This document shows, in pieces, positions 16,168 to 24,479 of a DNA stretch of 35,806 nt (the first letter of the stretch is position 1; the number at the start of each line of letters is the position of its first letter). Made by a program: the position numbers and the translations under genes. The DNA lies in contig CAYOHP010000048.1 in the NCBI GenBank assembly GCA_964403795.1, positions 1 through 35,806 on the forward strand, written 5' to 3'. Origin of the DNA: CAYOHP01 sp964403795 [NCBI: uncultured bacterium]. Lineage in GTDB: Bacteria > Muiribacteriota > UBA6191 > CAZXTJ01. The notes beneath the pieces are model-generated. The model searched no databases. It was not told the origin of the DNA and worked only from the letters and a program-made list of their open reading frames with translations.

Positions 16168-17631
16168 CTACGGGGAACCGCTCCCGGCCTTCCCAGGAGC
16201 GTCCCTGGAGGGATCGAGCCGGATCTCCTCCTGGTACTCGGTGTCGGTGTTGACGGCCCACAGGTCGTGCTTCTCGCCCATCACGTTGCGGGCGGCCAGG
16301 ATTCCCATGAGCAGCGAGTGGTCCTGGTTGTTGTACTTGAAGGCCCCGTAGCGGCCGATCGGCTGGAGGTTCGAGAAGCCCTTCAACCAGGCGATGATCG
16401 GTTCGAGGTGCTCCAGGTACCCCTGCTTGTAGACGGGATAGCAGCGGCGTAGCCGGATCACCTTGCCGGTGGTGACCTGGGACTTCCGGATGAGGCCCAC
16501 GGTCTCGAGTTCCCGGGCGGCCTGGTCGACGAGTTCCTGGTCGGGCGCCGACCAGATCGGGTCCTCGTCGAAACACCAGAACTCGACCACCAGCGGGGTC
16601 TTCTTCGAGCCCGCGGGGGCCAGCTCCCCGGACCAGTTGCGGAAGTTGGTGAGGCGTCCCATGCGGACCTCGGGCGCATGCACGTAGATCCAGTTGTCGG
16701 GGAAGAGGTCGACGCCGTCGACCATCACGTAGGCGAGGATGGTGTTGCGGAAAACCAGCCGCCGGCTGGCTTCCAGGATCTCGGGAGGGGGCGGCGGGTC
16801 CATGCCCTGGATGAGCAGGGTGAGCGGCATGGAGGAGAGCAGGTAGGGTGCCGGGTGGACCCGCTCGGTGCCGTCCTGGGTACGGGTCACCACCTCGGTG
16901 ACGCGGCCCCGTCCGTCGTGTCGGATGGTGGTCGCGGGTTCGCCGAGGCGGACGTCCCCGCCCCACTCCCGGACCCGCTCCGCCATGCGCTCGTAGAACA
17001 TGCCGGTGCCCCGGCGGGGATACCCGAAGCGGTCGACCAGGGTCTTGACCTTGTTGCCCTTGCCCCCGAAGAAGGCGTTCTTGATCGCCTCCGAGAGGGA
17101 GAGGCCCTTGATCCGCTGGCCGGCCCAGTCGGCGCCGATCTCGGTGCAGGGGATGCCCCAGAGCTTCTCGGTATAGGTCTTGAAGAAGGTCTCGTAGAGC
17201 ACCTTCCCGAAGCGGTTGGTGACCCAGCCCTCGAAACTCTTCTCGTCGGGATGGGGCGAGACCTTGGCCCACAGGTAGGAGAGCACCGCGTGGACCGATC
17301 GGATCGGTCCCAGTCCGAAGAAGGCGTTCCAGGGCTTGAGCGGGTAGTAGAAGAACTTGCCCCGGTAGTAGATGCGGGTGAGGCGGTCGACCTGCACGAT
17401 GTCCTCGCCCAGGACCTCCTCCCACAGGCGGTTCACCACCTCGATCTTGGTGAAGAAGCGGTGGGGACCCAGGTCGACGATGTGGTCCTCCCAGGTGAAG
17501 GAACGGGCCAGGCCGCCCACGAAGGGACTGGCCTCCAGCACGGTCACCGGGCGCTTGGCCTTGGCCAGGTTGTAGGCTGCCGCCAATCCGGCGGGACCGG
17601 CTCCCAGGACCAGGGCACCGCCTTCGCTCAC
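16168..17631 (-). CDS. FAD-dependent oxidoreductase (amine oxidase / UDP-galactopyranose mutase-like)
   Basis: A 487-residue flavoprotein. The N-terminal dinucleotide-binding motif is LVLGAGPAGLAAAYNLAKAK followed by VTVLEAS at the end of beta-2. FVGGLARSF and LGPHRFF are typical of the protoporphyrinogen-oxidase/UDP-galactopyranose-mutase-like superfamily, as is the closing segment with LQPIGRYGAFKYNNQDHSLL. Such proteins are often found in polysaccharide or lipid modification loci. The substrate is not clear. GTG 17631 overlaps the trpS stop (GTGA), so it is translated after TrpRS. It is the last gene of a four-gene minus-strand run that includes a flippase-like membrane protein, which would fit a role in envelope glycan or lipid metabolism (inference). 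Confidence 0.85.
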   Translation of the reverse strand: MSEGGALVLGAGPAGLAAAYNLAKAKRPVTVLEASPFVGGLARSFTWEDHIVDLGPHRFFTKIEVVNRLWEEVLGEDIVQVDRLTRIYYRGKFFYYPLKPWNAFFGLGPIRSVHAVLSYLWAKVSPHPDEKSFEGWVTNRFGKVLYETFFKTYTEKLWGIPCTEIGADWAGQRIKGLSLSEAIKNAFFGGKGNKVKTLVDRFGYPRRGTGMFYERMAERVREWGGDVRLGEPATTIRHDGRGRVTEVVTRTQDGTERVHPAPYLLSSMPLTLLIQGMDPPPPPEILEASRRLVFRNTILAYVMVDGVDLFPDNWIYVHAPEVRMGRLTNFRNWSGELAPAGSKKTPLVVEFWCFDEDPIWSAPDQELVDQAARELETVGLIRKSQVTTGKVIRLRRCYPVYKQGYLEHLEPIIAWLKGFSNLQPIGRYGAFKYNNQDHSLLMGILAARNVMGEKHDLWAVNTDTEYQEEIRLDPSRDAPGKAGSGSP

Positions 17632-18674
17632 CGCAGCCCCGCGATCTCTCGGACCTTCTCCATGACCGGGGCAGCGATCTCCCCGGCCCGACGGGCTCCG
17701 TCCGCTAGCACGTCCCGGACCGTGTCCGGTTCCTTCTCGAGCTGGCGGCGCTTCTCCTGGATCGGGGCCAGCGAGGCGACCATGCGGTCGGCCAACCGGG
17801 TCTTGCAGTCGAAGCAGCCGATGCCGGCGCTCCGACAGCCCTGTTCGACCCAGGTCAGGTCGTCCGCCGTCGAGTAGACCTTGTGCAGGCTGTAGATGTT
17901 GCAGTCGTTGGGTTCGCCGGGGTCCTTGCGCCGGACCCGCTTGGTGTCGGTGACCGCCACCTTCAGCTTGCCCCGGATGGTGGCCTCGTCGTCGCCCAGG
18001 GCGATGGTGTTGCCCTTGGACTTCGACATCTTGGCGTTTCCGTCCAGGCCGAGCATCCGGGGTACGGGGGAGAGTTCCCAGGCCGGCTCGGCGAAGAAGT
18101 CGGTCCGGAACCGGGTGTTGAAGCGTCGGCCGATCCTGCGGGTGAGCTCGATGTGCTGGACCTGGTCCTCGCCCACCGGGACCACCTCGGCCTGGTAGAG
18201 GAGGATGTCGGCCGCCTGGAGGACGGGATAGTCGAGGAGCCCGATGTTGGTGGCGCCCTCGTCCTCCTGCGGCTCTTCCCCGGACGGCTCGCCGGGAGCG
18301 ACGTCGGCCTCGGAGGTCGCCTTCTTCGCCATCTTGTCCTTGAACTGGGTCATCCGGTAGAGGTCGCCGAGCGGGGTCAAGGTGTTGAAGACCCAGGCGA
18401 GTTCCGTGTGCTCCGGGACCCGGCTCTGCACGAACACGATTGCTCGCTCCGGGTCGATCCCGCAGGCGAGGAAGTCGGTGGCCATCTCCAGGATCCGCCG
18501 CTGCATGGCACCCGGGTCGTATTCCTGGGTCATGGCGTGGAGGTCCACCACGCAGAAGATGGCGTCGAAGCGCTCCTGGAGCCGGACCCAGTTGCGGACG
18601 GCACCCTCGAGGTTCCCCAGGTGCAGCTCCCCGGAGGGCTGCATGCCCGAGAACAGTCTCTTCCTGGCGGCCAT
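17628..18674 (-). CDS. trpS: Tryptophanyl-tRNA synthetase
   Basis: A 348-residue class I aminoacyl-tRNA synthetase that charges tRNA-Trp. The HIGH-type signature is GMQPSGELHLGN (10-21) and the KMSKS loop is exact (AKMSKSKGN, 214-222). VVDLHAMT, DYPVLQAADILLY and VGEDQVQHIELTRRI are the usual tryptophan/adenylate-site blocks. An acidic Glu/Gly/Pro insert (about 118-143, EADVAPGEPSGEEPQEDEG) interrupts the catalytic domain just before NIGLLDYP. ATG 18674 has GGGAG 8-10 bases upstream. It overlaps the following oxidoreductase by 4 bases and follows the flippase-like gene by 83. Confidence 0.97.
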   Translation of the reverse strand: MAARKRLFSGMQPSGELHLGNLEGAVRNWVRLQERFDAIFCVVDLHAMTQEYDPGAMQRRILEMATDFLACGIDPERAIVFVQSRVPEHTELAWVFNTLTPLGDLYRMTQFKDKMAKKATSEADVAPGEPSGEEPQEDEGATNIGLLDYPVLQAADILLYQAEVVPVGEDQVQHIELTRRIGRRFNTRFRTDFFAEPAWELSPVPRMLGLDGNAKMSKSKGNTIALGDDEATIRGKLKVAVTDTKRVRRKDPGEPNDCNIYSLHKVYSTADDLTWVEQGCRSAGIGCFDCKTRLADRMVASLAPIQEKRRQLEKEPDTVRDVLADGARRAGEIAAPVMEKVREIAGLR

Positions 18675-18757
18675 CCGAGGCGCTCCCTTCGGGCCTGGTC
18701 CGGTCCCGGTCCGGAACTGACGGTACCTCGCGGCGGGAGGCTCCCGCCACGCCCGGG

Positions 18758-19798
18758 TCAGGGGGGAGGGCCGGAGACCGACGTGGGGTCTCCCGGGCGG
18801 GCGGGGACCAGCAGCCCCCCCAGCTCGGAGCCGCGCAGGAGCAGGGTCGAGGCCCCCATGAACAGGGTGGGAAGGGTACCGGCCACCCAGAGCAGGATGG
18901 CGAAGGCTGCCGCCATGTCCCTGGGGTGTCCGAGGGCCGTCAGGGTCTCGCTGCAGGCCAGTTGGAAGGGACCGAGGAAGCCGGGCGCCTGAGGGAGGGC
19001 CACCGCGAAGGCGATGGCCCCCAGGGTCAGACCGCAGGCCGACGGGCCGAGATCGAGACCCACCGAACGGGCGGCGACGTGGATCCCGGCCAGGCTGATC
19101 GACCAGTGGAACAGGCTCAGGACCACCAGCTTCATGGTGCTCGCCACCGACCCCAGGGTGGCGAGTCCCTCGGCCAGGTTGGCGAGGAAACCGTTCGCCG
19201 GATCGCGCAGGCGTTCGGGGAGGAAGCCCACCAGGGGCGCAGCCAGGGCCTGGAGGGCACCCGGTCTCCGCCCGAGGAGGACCAGGACGGGCAGGCCCAG
19301 CAGGGCCACGGCCGCCACCAGGCTGCCGGCCGCCCGCATCCGTGCCAGGGCGGGCGTGGTGCTCCCGATGGCCGCGGCCGAGGCGCCCAGGAAGAAGGCC
19401 AGGGTCGCCAGATCCGAGAGGCGTTCGACCAGGAGGCTCGCCAGACCGTGGCCCAGCGGCACCCGGGCCAGGCGGTTCAGGGTGGCGGCCCGGACCAGTT
19501 CTCCGGCCCGTCCCGGAAGCACGGTGTTGGCTCCGAAGCCCATGCAGATCCCGTCCCAGAGATCGCGGAAGGCGATCCCGGATCCGCCCGGGAGCAGCAG
19601 GCGCCAGCGGACGGCCTTGGCCAGGTAGAGCGGGACCTGGAGGAGGATGGAGGCCAGGACCAGGGCGGGATCGGCGGCCAGGATCACGCCGCCTACCGCG
19701 GTCGTGTCGACCCGGGAGAGGAAGAGGACCAGGCAGGCCCCGCCGACCGCGATGCCGACCCCCAGCGCCAGTTTCGATCGGGTCGGGCCGGCCGTCAC
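18758..19798 (-). CDS. Flippase-like integral membrane protein (lysylphosphatidylglycerol synthase TM / UPF0104 family)
   Basis: A 346-residue polytopic membrane protein with about seven to eight hydrophobic helices. Family-typical blocks include KAVRWRLLL, GANTVLPGRAGELVRAATL (the conserved P-x-R-x-GE-x-R motif of this family), LLVERLSDLATLAFFL, and near the end ALPQAPGFLGPFQLACSETL. Relatives include the membrane half of MprF and proteins beside glycolipid genes, so lipid-linked transport is a reasonable inference. GTG 19798 overlaps the thioesterase stop by four bases (GTGA). It sits between the thioesterase and trpS in the same operon. Confidence 0.88.
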   Translation of the reverse strand: MTAGPTRSKLALGVGIAVGGACLVLFLSRVDTTAVGGVILAADPALVLASILLQVPLYLAKAVRWRLLLPGGSGIAFRDLWDGICMGFGANTVLPGRAGELVRAATLNRLARVPLGHGLASLLVERLSDLATLAFFLGASAAAIGSTTPALARMRAAGSLVAAVALLGLPVLVLLGRRPGALQALAAPLVGFLPERLRDPANGFLANLAEGLATLGSVASTMKLVVLSLFHWSISLAGIHVAARSVGLDLGPSACGLTLGAIAFAVALPQAPGFLGPFQLACSETLTALGHPRDMAAAFAILLWVAGTLPTLFMGASTLLLRGSELGGLLVPARPGDPTSVSGPPP

Positions 19799-20286
19799 GG
19801 GACGACCAGGGCGACCCGCTCGGGATCCCTGGCGACCACGGTGGAGAGGTCCCCGCCCTGGGAGGGGAGCCGGGCGAACCCCCGGGTCAGGATCTCCGGC
19901 AGGCGGCGGGGCTTCCGGGTGGCGGCGTCCAGGGCGGCGTGCTCGGTCCTGGCCCGACACCGGAGTTCGCCGCCGACCTCCAGGCGGTACTCGAGCTCGA
20001 GGCGGGCACCCGAGAGCGACCACAGGGCTGCCTCGACGACCATCGTGTCGCCGAGTTCGACGCCTCTCAGGTACTCGATCTCGGCCCGGGTGATCGGGAG
20101 CAGCAGGCCTTGGCGCTCGAGTTCGGGGTAGGGGGTACCCAGGGCATCCAGGAGGCGCAGTCGGGCCATCTCGAACCACGAGAAATAGCGAGGGTGGTAG
20201 ACGAGACCCATCTGGTCCACCTCGTGGTAGCGCACCTGGATCTCGAGCCGGACATCGGTGGCGGGGAGCGGGTCCACGGGTCGCAC
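19795..20286 (-). CDS. Acyl-CoA thioesterase, 4HBT hotdog family (YbgC/FadM-like)
   Basis: A 163-residue hotdog-fold thioesterase. The signature VRYHEVDQMGLVYHPRYFSWFEMAR contains the catalytic Asp of the YbgC/4-hydroxybenzoyl-CoA thioesterase family, and RAEIEYLRGVELGD is the expected second strand block. It would hydrolyse an acyl-CoA or acyl-ACP thioester. GTG 20286 is chosen because AGGAGG lies 4 bases upstream; GTG 20277 in the same frame is an alternative with 13-base spacing. It is the first gene of the minus run and diverges from the gene starting at 20359 across a 72-base gap. Confidence 0.88.
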   Translation of the reverse strand: MRPVDPLPATDVRLEIQVRYHEVDQMGLVYHPRYFSWFEMARLRLLDALGTPYPELERQGLLLPITRAEIEYLRGVELGDTMVVEAALWSLSGARLELEYRLEVGGELRCRARTEHAALDAATRKPRRLPEILTRGFARLPSQGGDLSTVVARDPERVALVVP

Positions 20287-20358
20287 TGTACCTCCTCCCC
20301 CGGCCGGCCGACTTCGAGTCCCGCCCCTCGCGTGCCGATGGTCCCTGGGAGGAGGCGG

Positions 20359-21552
20359 ATGCGGTCCGAGCGTCGGTCGCGATTCCCGACCGGTCCGGGG
20401 GTCCGGGCCTGGTCGACTCTTGCCTCGGTGGGGCTGGTCCTCCTCCTCGGCTTCTCCTCGGGTCCAGGCTGCGGCGGCGACGACCGCTTGCTCCTGCCCA
20501 ATCCCTCCAATGTGACGGGGACCACCGGAGCCCTCCGTGGGACGGTCCGCTCCGGCGGACTCCCGGTCGACGCCGTGGACCTCCGGACCGTACCCGGGGG
20601 ACCCACGGCCCGCACCGATGCCCTGGGTCGCTACACCCTGGAGGCCGTGGTCCCGGGACAGGTACGGGTGGTCGCCGAGAGATCCGGGTTCCTCCCCTCC
20701 TTCGAGGATGTCGTGGTGCTCCCGGGACGGACCAGCGTGGCGGACGTGAGTCTGGTACCGGCCTCCCTGAGCGGGACGCTCCGGGGCCAGGTGACCGACG
20801 GCTCCTTCGGGCTGTCCGGGGTCGAGGTGCGCACCGTTCCGGCTTCCCAGACGCTGGTCACGGGGGTCGACGGTCGCTACTCCTTCGCCGGCCTGACCCC
20901 CGGGAGCTACACCGTCCGGGTGCGGCGCCTGGGCTACGATTCGGTCGAGCGCACCCTCCCGGTCCTGGAGGGACGGGAGACGGTCCAGGACTTCGCCCTG
21001 GCGGCCCGGACCGACGGCGTGGTGCAGGGCCGGGTGACGGACTCCGGCGGGGCCCTGTTGCCCGGGGTCCGCGTCGATCTGCTGGCAGGGAATACCGTGG
21101 TGACCGCGATCACGAACCAGCTCGGCGAGTTCGGGTTCTTCGGGGTCACCACCGGCTTCTACCTCCTCTCGAGCAGCCGGGCGGGCTTCCTCCCGGGGTC
21201 CAAGGGAATCGACGTCCGGGGCGGAGCGGTCGCCAACGGGGATCTGGTGATGTTCCTGGTGACCAATCCGTCGCCGGTACCCGGGGCGATCACCGGGACG
21301 GTCTACGACGGGGACGACCGTCCCGTCGCCGGGATCACCGTCTCGCCCAGTGTGGCCGCCACCCCGCCGACCACCGTGACGGCCGCCGACGGTCGGTTCC
21401 GGTTCGTGGACGTTCCCACCGGGTCGGTGGTGGTCACGGCCACCCAGGTCGCGCCGCTTCCCGGCCAGCCGACCTTCGCCACCGGGACCCGGACCGTGCT
21501 GGTGGGCTCGGGTGCCACCGCCGACGCCAGCCTGAACCTGGAGGAAATCTGA
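20359..21552 (+). CDS. Exported protein with four carboxypeptidase-regulatory-like beta repeats
   Basis: A 397-residue exported protein. The N-terminus (VRAWSTLASVGLVLLLGFSSGPGC) is a signal peptide, possibly a lipoprotein signal, though PGC is a poor lipobox. Four transthyretin-like carboxypeptidase-regulatory modules of about 80-90 residues follow, each opening with a G-x-(L/I/V)-x-G-x-V pattern: ALRGTVRSGGLPVDAV, TLRGQVTDGSFGLSGV, VVQGRVTDSGGALLPGV and AITGTVYDGDDRPVAGI. Each has a D-x-x-G-x-(Y/F) core such as TDALGRYTL. These modules usually mediate surface adhesion or act as structural stalks. ATG 20359 has GGAGGAGG just upstream. It heads a five-gene plus-strand operon. Confidence 0.85.
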   Translation: MRSERRSRFPTGPGVRAWSTLASVGLVLLLGFSSGPGCGGDDRLLLPNPSNVTGTTGALRGTVRSGGLPVDAVDLRTVPGGPTARTDALGRYTLEAVVPGQVRVVAERSGFLPSFEDVVVLPGRTSVADVSLVPASLSGTLRGQVTDGSFGLSGVEVRTVPASQTLVTGVDGRYSFAGLTPGSYTVRVRRLGYDSVERTLPVLEGRETVQDFALAARTDGVVQGRVTDSGGALLPGVRVDLLAGNTVVTAITNQLGEFGFFGVTTGFYLLSSSRAGFLPGSKGIDVRGGAVANGDLVMFLVTNPSPVPGAITGTVYDGDDRPVAGITVSPSVAATPPTTVTAADGRFRFVDVPTGSVVVTATQVAPLPGQPTFATGTRTVLVGSGATADASLNLEEI

Positions 21553-23027
21553 TGCGGCGCTGGTGGCGGTCCTCGGTCCTGGCGCTGCTGGCGGCCTCCG
21601 GGCTCCCGGGTGCGCCGGGGGCCCTGCCGGCACCGGCACCGGCAGCGGCACCGGTACCGACGCAGACTCCGGCGCCGACGCCGGCCGCCACTGCGGCTCC
21701 AGCGCCGGCCGCCTTCCGGGTCTTCCTCGATCCCGGACACGGAGGCAAGCCGGAGCCCGCCTCGACCCGGGGCGGCGCCCACTTCGACCCCCTCTCGGGC
21801 CGCTTCCTGAACGTCTACAGCTACGGGACCGAGTACCGGGCGCCCGGCGGCATCGTGATCAGCGAGCAGCAGCAGGTGCTGGCCCTGGCCCGGAAGATCC
21901 GGGAGCGGCTCGACTGGACCAGGACCGAGGACGGATGGGAGCGGTTCCAGGCCCTGCTGGCCCGCTTCGGGGCCGTGCTCCCGCCCTTCCACCGGGTGAT
22001 GTTCGAGACCCGGCTGTCGAGGGAGAACGATTTCCGCAGCCACCCCGACGCCGGACGTCGCGATGTGAACAAGCACTTCCGGATCTTCGATTCCCCGTCA
22101 CGGATCCCCTGGGACCCTTCGGTCCCGATGCAGGAGGGGAGGCTTTCCAAGGCCGCGGCCTTCGCTCCCGACCTCCTGCTCAGCCTCCACATCGACGGGA
22201 GCCGGAATCGGCAGCAACGGGGCATGAGCGCCCTGTTCGTGCCCTCGCATGCGGACTTCGAGCTGGCCCGGAGGATCGCCCTGGGGACCGCCAAGCCGAC
22301 CGACGTGGCCAAGAAGCTCCGGCACTGGTGGAAGTACTCCGGCCATGGGCGGGACAAGACCCAGTGGATGCTCAACGACTGCTGGACCTACTTCACCGGG
22401 TACCGGTCGGACCCGTCGGGCAGCCGCGCCGACCTGGAGAGCTACATCGGCCAGCGCTGGCAGCATGTCCGGTGGGCCTATGCCGAGGATGTCGAGGCAC
22501 CGCCGCGGACCTCCCTGGCCGGGCCTTTCACCGGCCGCTGGTTCGAGCGGGAGAGGTCGGCCTACGAGGGGTTCCGACGGGGGGAAGGGCCCGAGGAACT
22601 CGGGGGGGACAACCTGTATGCCGGCCAGGAGCTGATCCGCTTCCTGCGCTACGCTCTCTGGAAGGACTACTCCGACGGAGGAACCGCCTTCGCCAAGGAT
22701 CTGACTCCCCGGGAACTCCTGCCGCCCCACGAGAAGCCGACCGGATCGGACTGGGCGATGCCGCTCTTCACCAACGCGGTCGCCCCCTACCTGGAGCTCG
22801 GGCAGCTCTGGAACTCCAAGGATCGCTTCCTGCTCACCGAGAAGCTCGATGTGATGGCCGATGCCCTGGCCGTGGGGATCTACTCCCTGGTGACGGGATT
22901 CGCGACTCCCCAGTTGGAGGGCGTGGACTCCCCCAAGGGAGTGCGGATCGAGTGGGAGAGGTACCGGCTGCCCGATGGCCGGACCTGGTCGGAAGCGGGC
23001 CGGAAGGCCGAGGAATCCAAGTCATGA
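21552..23027 (+). CDS. Exported N-acetylmuramoyl-L-alanine amidase (Amidase_3) with a large insertion
   Basis: A 491-residue zinc amidase. A signal peptide (about 1-24) and an Ala/Pro linker (25-54) precede the catalytic domain. Zinc ligands are visible: H63 in FLDPGHGG, E105 in ISEQQQVL, and H212 in LLLSLHIDGS. The C-terminal catalytic Glu is in YLELGQLWNSKD, followed by the usual helix (LDVMADALAVGIYSLV). Between H212 and that Glu lie about 200 residues where the family normally has about 60, so roughly 140 Trp/Tyr/Arg-rich residues are inserted. It would cut the peptide stem from peptidoglycan. The start ATG shares one base with the upstream stop (TGATG), and the next gene overlaps by four. 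Confidence 0.85.
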   Translation: MRRWWRSSVLALLAASGLPGAPGALPAPAPAAAPVPTQTPAPTPAATAAPAPAAFRVFLDPGHGGKPEPASTRGGAHFDPLSGRFLNVYSYGTEYRAPGGIVISEQQQVLALARKIRERLDWTRTEDGWERFQALLARFGAVLPPFHRVMFETRLSRENDFRSHPDAGRRDVNKHFRIFDSPSRIPWDPSVPMQEGRLSKAAAFAPDLLLSLHIDGSRNRQQRGMSALFVPSHADFELARRIALGTAKPTDVAKKLRHWWKYSGHGRDKTQWMLNDCWTYFTGYRSDPSGSRADLESYIGQRWQHVRWAYAEDVEAPPRTSLAGPFTGRWFERERSAYEGFRRGEGPEELGGDNLYAGQELIRFLRYALWKDYSDGGTAFAKDLTPRELLPPHEKPTGSDWAMPLFTNAVAPYLELGQLWNSKDRFLLTEKLDVMADALAVGIYSLVTGFATPQLEGVDSPKGVRIEWERYRLPDGRTWSEAGRKAEESKS

Positions 23028-24412
23028 TCGACCCCCGCGCCAGGATCGATTTCCTCAGGGACCCGATCCACAACTACATCTCGTTCACCGAGGAGCCCGA
23101 CGATCCGGGAGCCCCGTCGGAGCGCCGCATCATCGAGAGCCGCTGGGTGCAGAGGCTGCGCCGGATCTTCCAGCTGCAGTGCGCCTGGATGGTCTATCCG
23201 GGTGCCCACCACACCCGGTTCCTCCACTCCCTGGGGGCGATGCACCTGGCGGGGAGGTTCGCGTCCTCTCTGTGGGAGAGCTACGTCCGGAACCTGGGGG
23301 ACGACATCCCCTCCAAGAACCATGTGGTCCAGGTGATGCGCCTGGCGGGGCTCCTCCACGACGTGGGCCACGGCCCGATGGGTCACACCCTCGACGAGGT
23401 CTACGCCAAGCAGGGATGGACGACGACCCACGAGGACATCTCCCGGGCCATCATCGTCGGTGAGCTGGGGGACGTGATCCGCGGCCTCCGGAGGTCGGTG
23501 GACGGTCCCTTCACGGAGGAGATCGACCCGGAGGTGGTCGCCGACTTCGTGAAGCCCCCCCGGGGACGGGGCTGGGATCAGGCCTGGAAGAAGCAGTTCG
23601 CGAAGATCATCACGGGTCTCTACTCGGCCGACAACCTGGACTACCTGGTACGGGACGCCTACTTCTGCGGCACCCGGGAGTACGGCCTGGTGGATGCCGA
23701 GCGGTTCATCCACTCGACCTTCGTCACCCAGGACGGGCTCACGCTCCACAAGAACAGCCTCTCTGCCTTGAAGTCCTACCTGCTGGCGCGGGCCTCGATG
23801 TACGAGAACGTCTACTTCCACCGGACCGTCCGGGCCTACGACTTCTCGTTCGAAGCGCTCCTGATCGACTCGTTTCCGCACCTCGGGGTGGGCAACCCCC
23901 TCGAGGACCTCGAGGGGTTCTTCCGGTTCGACGACTGGCGCATGTACAGCCTGGGGGCGAACTGGTCGGTCCTCGGCGACCCCACCCTGGCGGCCCTGGG
24001 CCGGGGATGGACCGACCTCCTCTCCAAGAAGCCCACGTGGAAGGCTGCCTTCGAGCTCACCGTGTTCCCGGGCGATCCCCTCTCCGGACTCTTCGATCCC
24101 CATGACGTCGGGACCAAGATCGAGGAGCTGGTCCTCGAGGAGCTGGGAGAGGCAGTACCCCTCAAGGTGGACGTACCCTTCCTGACCGTCCGTCCCGGCT
24201 CGCTCCAGGCGGCCAGCGTCAAGGACGTCCTGGTCTGGGACCCGCTGGCCCGTACCTCCACCCGGCAGCCCCTCGAAGAGGTGTTCCGCCAGATCCCCAC
24301 GACCTTCCTGGTGCCCCGGGTGTATGCCCGCACAGAGGATGTGGAAGCGGTCCGGAGAGTGGCTCCCGCAGCCCTCGGCAGAGGCGGCTTCGTACAGAAG
24401 ACCAGCTACTGA
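23024..24412 (+). CDS. HD-domain metal-dependent phosphohydrolase, SAMHD1/dNTPase-like
   Basis: A 462-residue cytoplasmic HD-superfamily enzyme of the SAMHD1/YpgQ-type branch. It opens with the family start RIDFLRDPIHNYISFT. Metal-site residues are in TRFLHSLGAMHLA (H68), LLHDVGHGPMGHTLDE (H112, D113) and LYSADNLDYLVRDAYFCG (late Asp). FQLQCAWMVYPGAHHTRF is the usual pre-HD block. Such enzymes act on dNTPs or other nucleoside phosphates; the substrate here is unknown. ATG 23024 overlaps the amidase stop (ATGA), so it is made together with a cell-wall amidase, an odd pairing. The C-terminal 150 residues (FELTVFPGDPLSGLFDP) form the family's mixed domain. Confidence 0.9.
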   Translation: MIDPRARIDFLRDPIHNYISFTEEPDDPGAPSERRIIESRWVQRLRRIFQLQCAWMVYPGAHHTRFLHSLGAMHLAGRFASSLWESYVRNLGDDIPSKNHVVQVMRLAGLLHDVGHGPMGHTLDEVYAKQGWTTTHEDISRAIIVGELGDVIRGLRRSVDGPFTEEIDPEVVADFVKPPRGRGWDQAWKKQFAKIITGLYSADNLDYLVRDAYFCGTREYGLVDAERFIHSTFVTQDGLTLHKNSLSALKSYLLARASMYENVYFHRTVRAYDFSFEALLIDSFPHLGVGNPLEDLEGFFRFDDWRMYSLGANWSVLGDPTLAALGRGWTDLLSKKPTWKAAFELTVFPGDPLSGLFDPHDVGTKIEELVLEELGEAVPLKVDVPFLTVRPGSLQAASVKDVLVWDPLARTSTRQPLEEVFRQIPTTFLVPRVYARTEDVEAVRRVAPAALGRGGFVQKTSY

Positions 24413-24479
24413 GACCGGGCTTGGAAGCCGCTTGTCCGGCGCCCGGGGATCCAGTACCCTCACGGCGGGAGCTCGGGCA

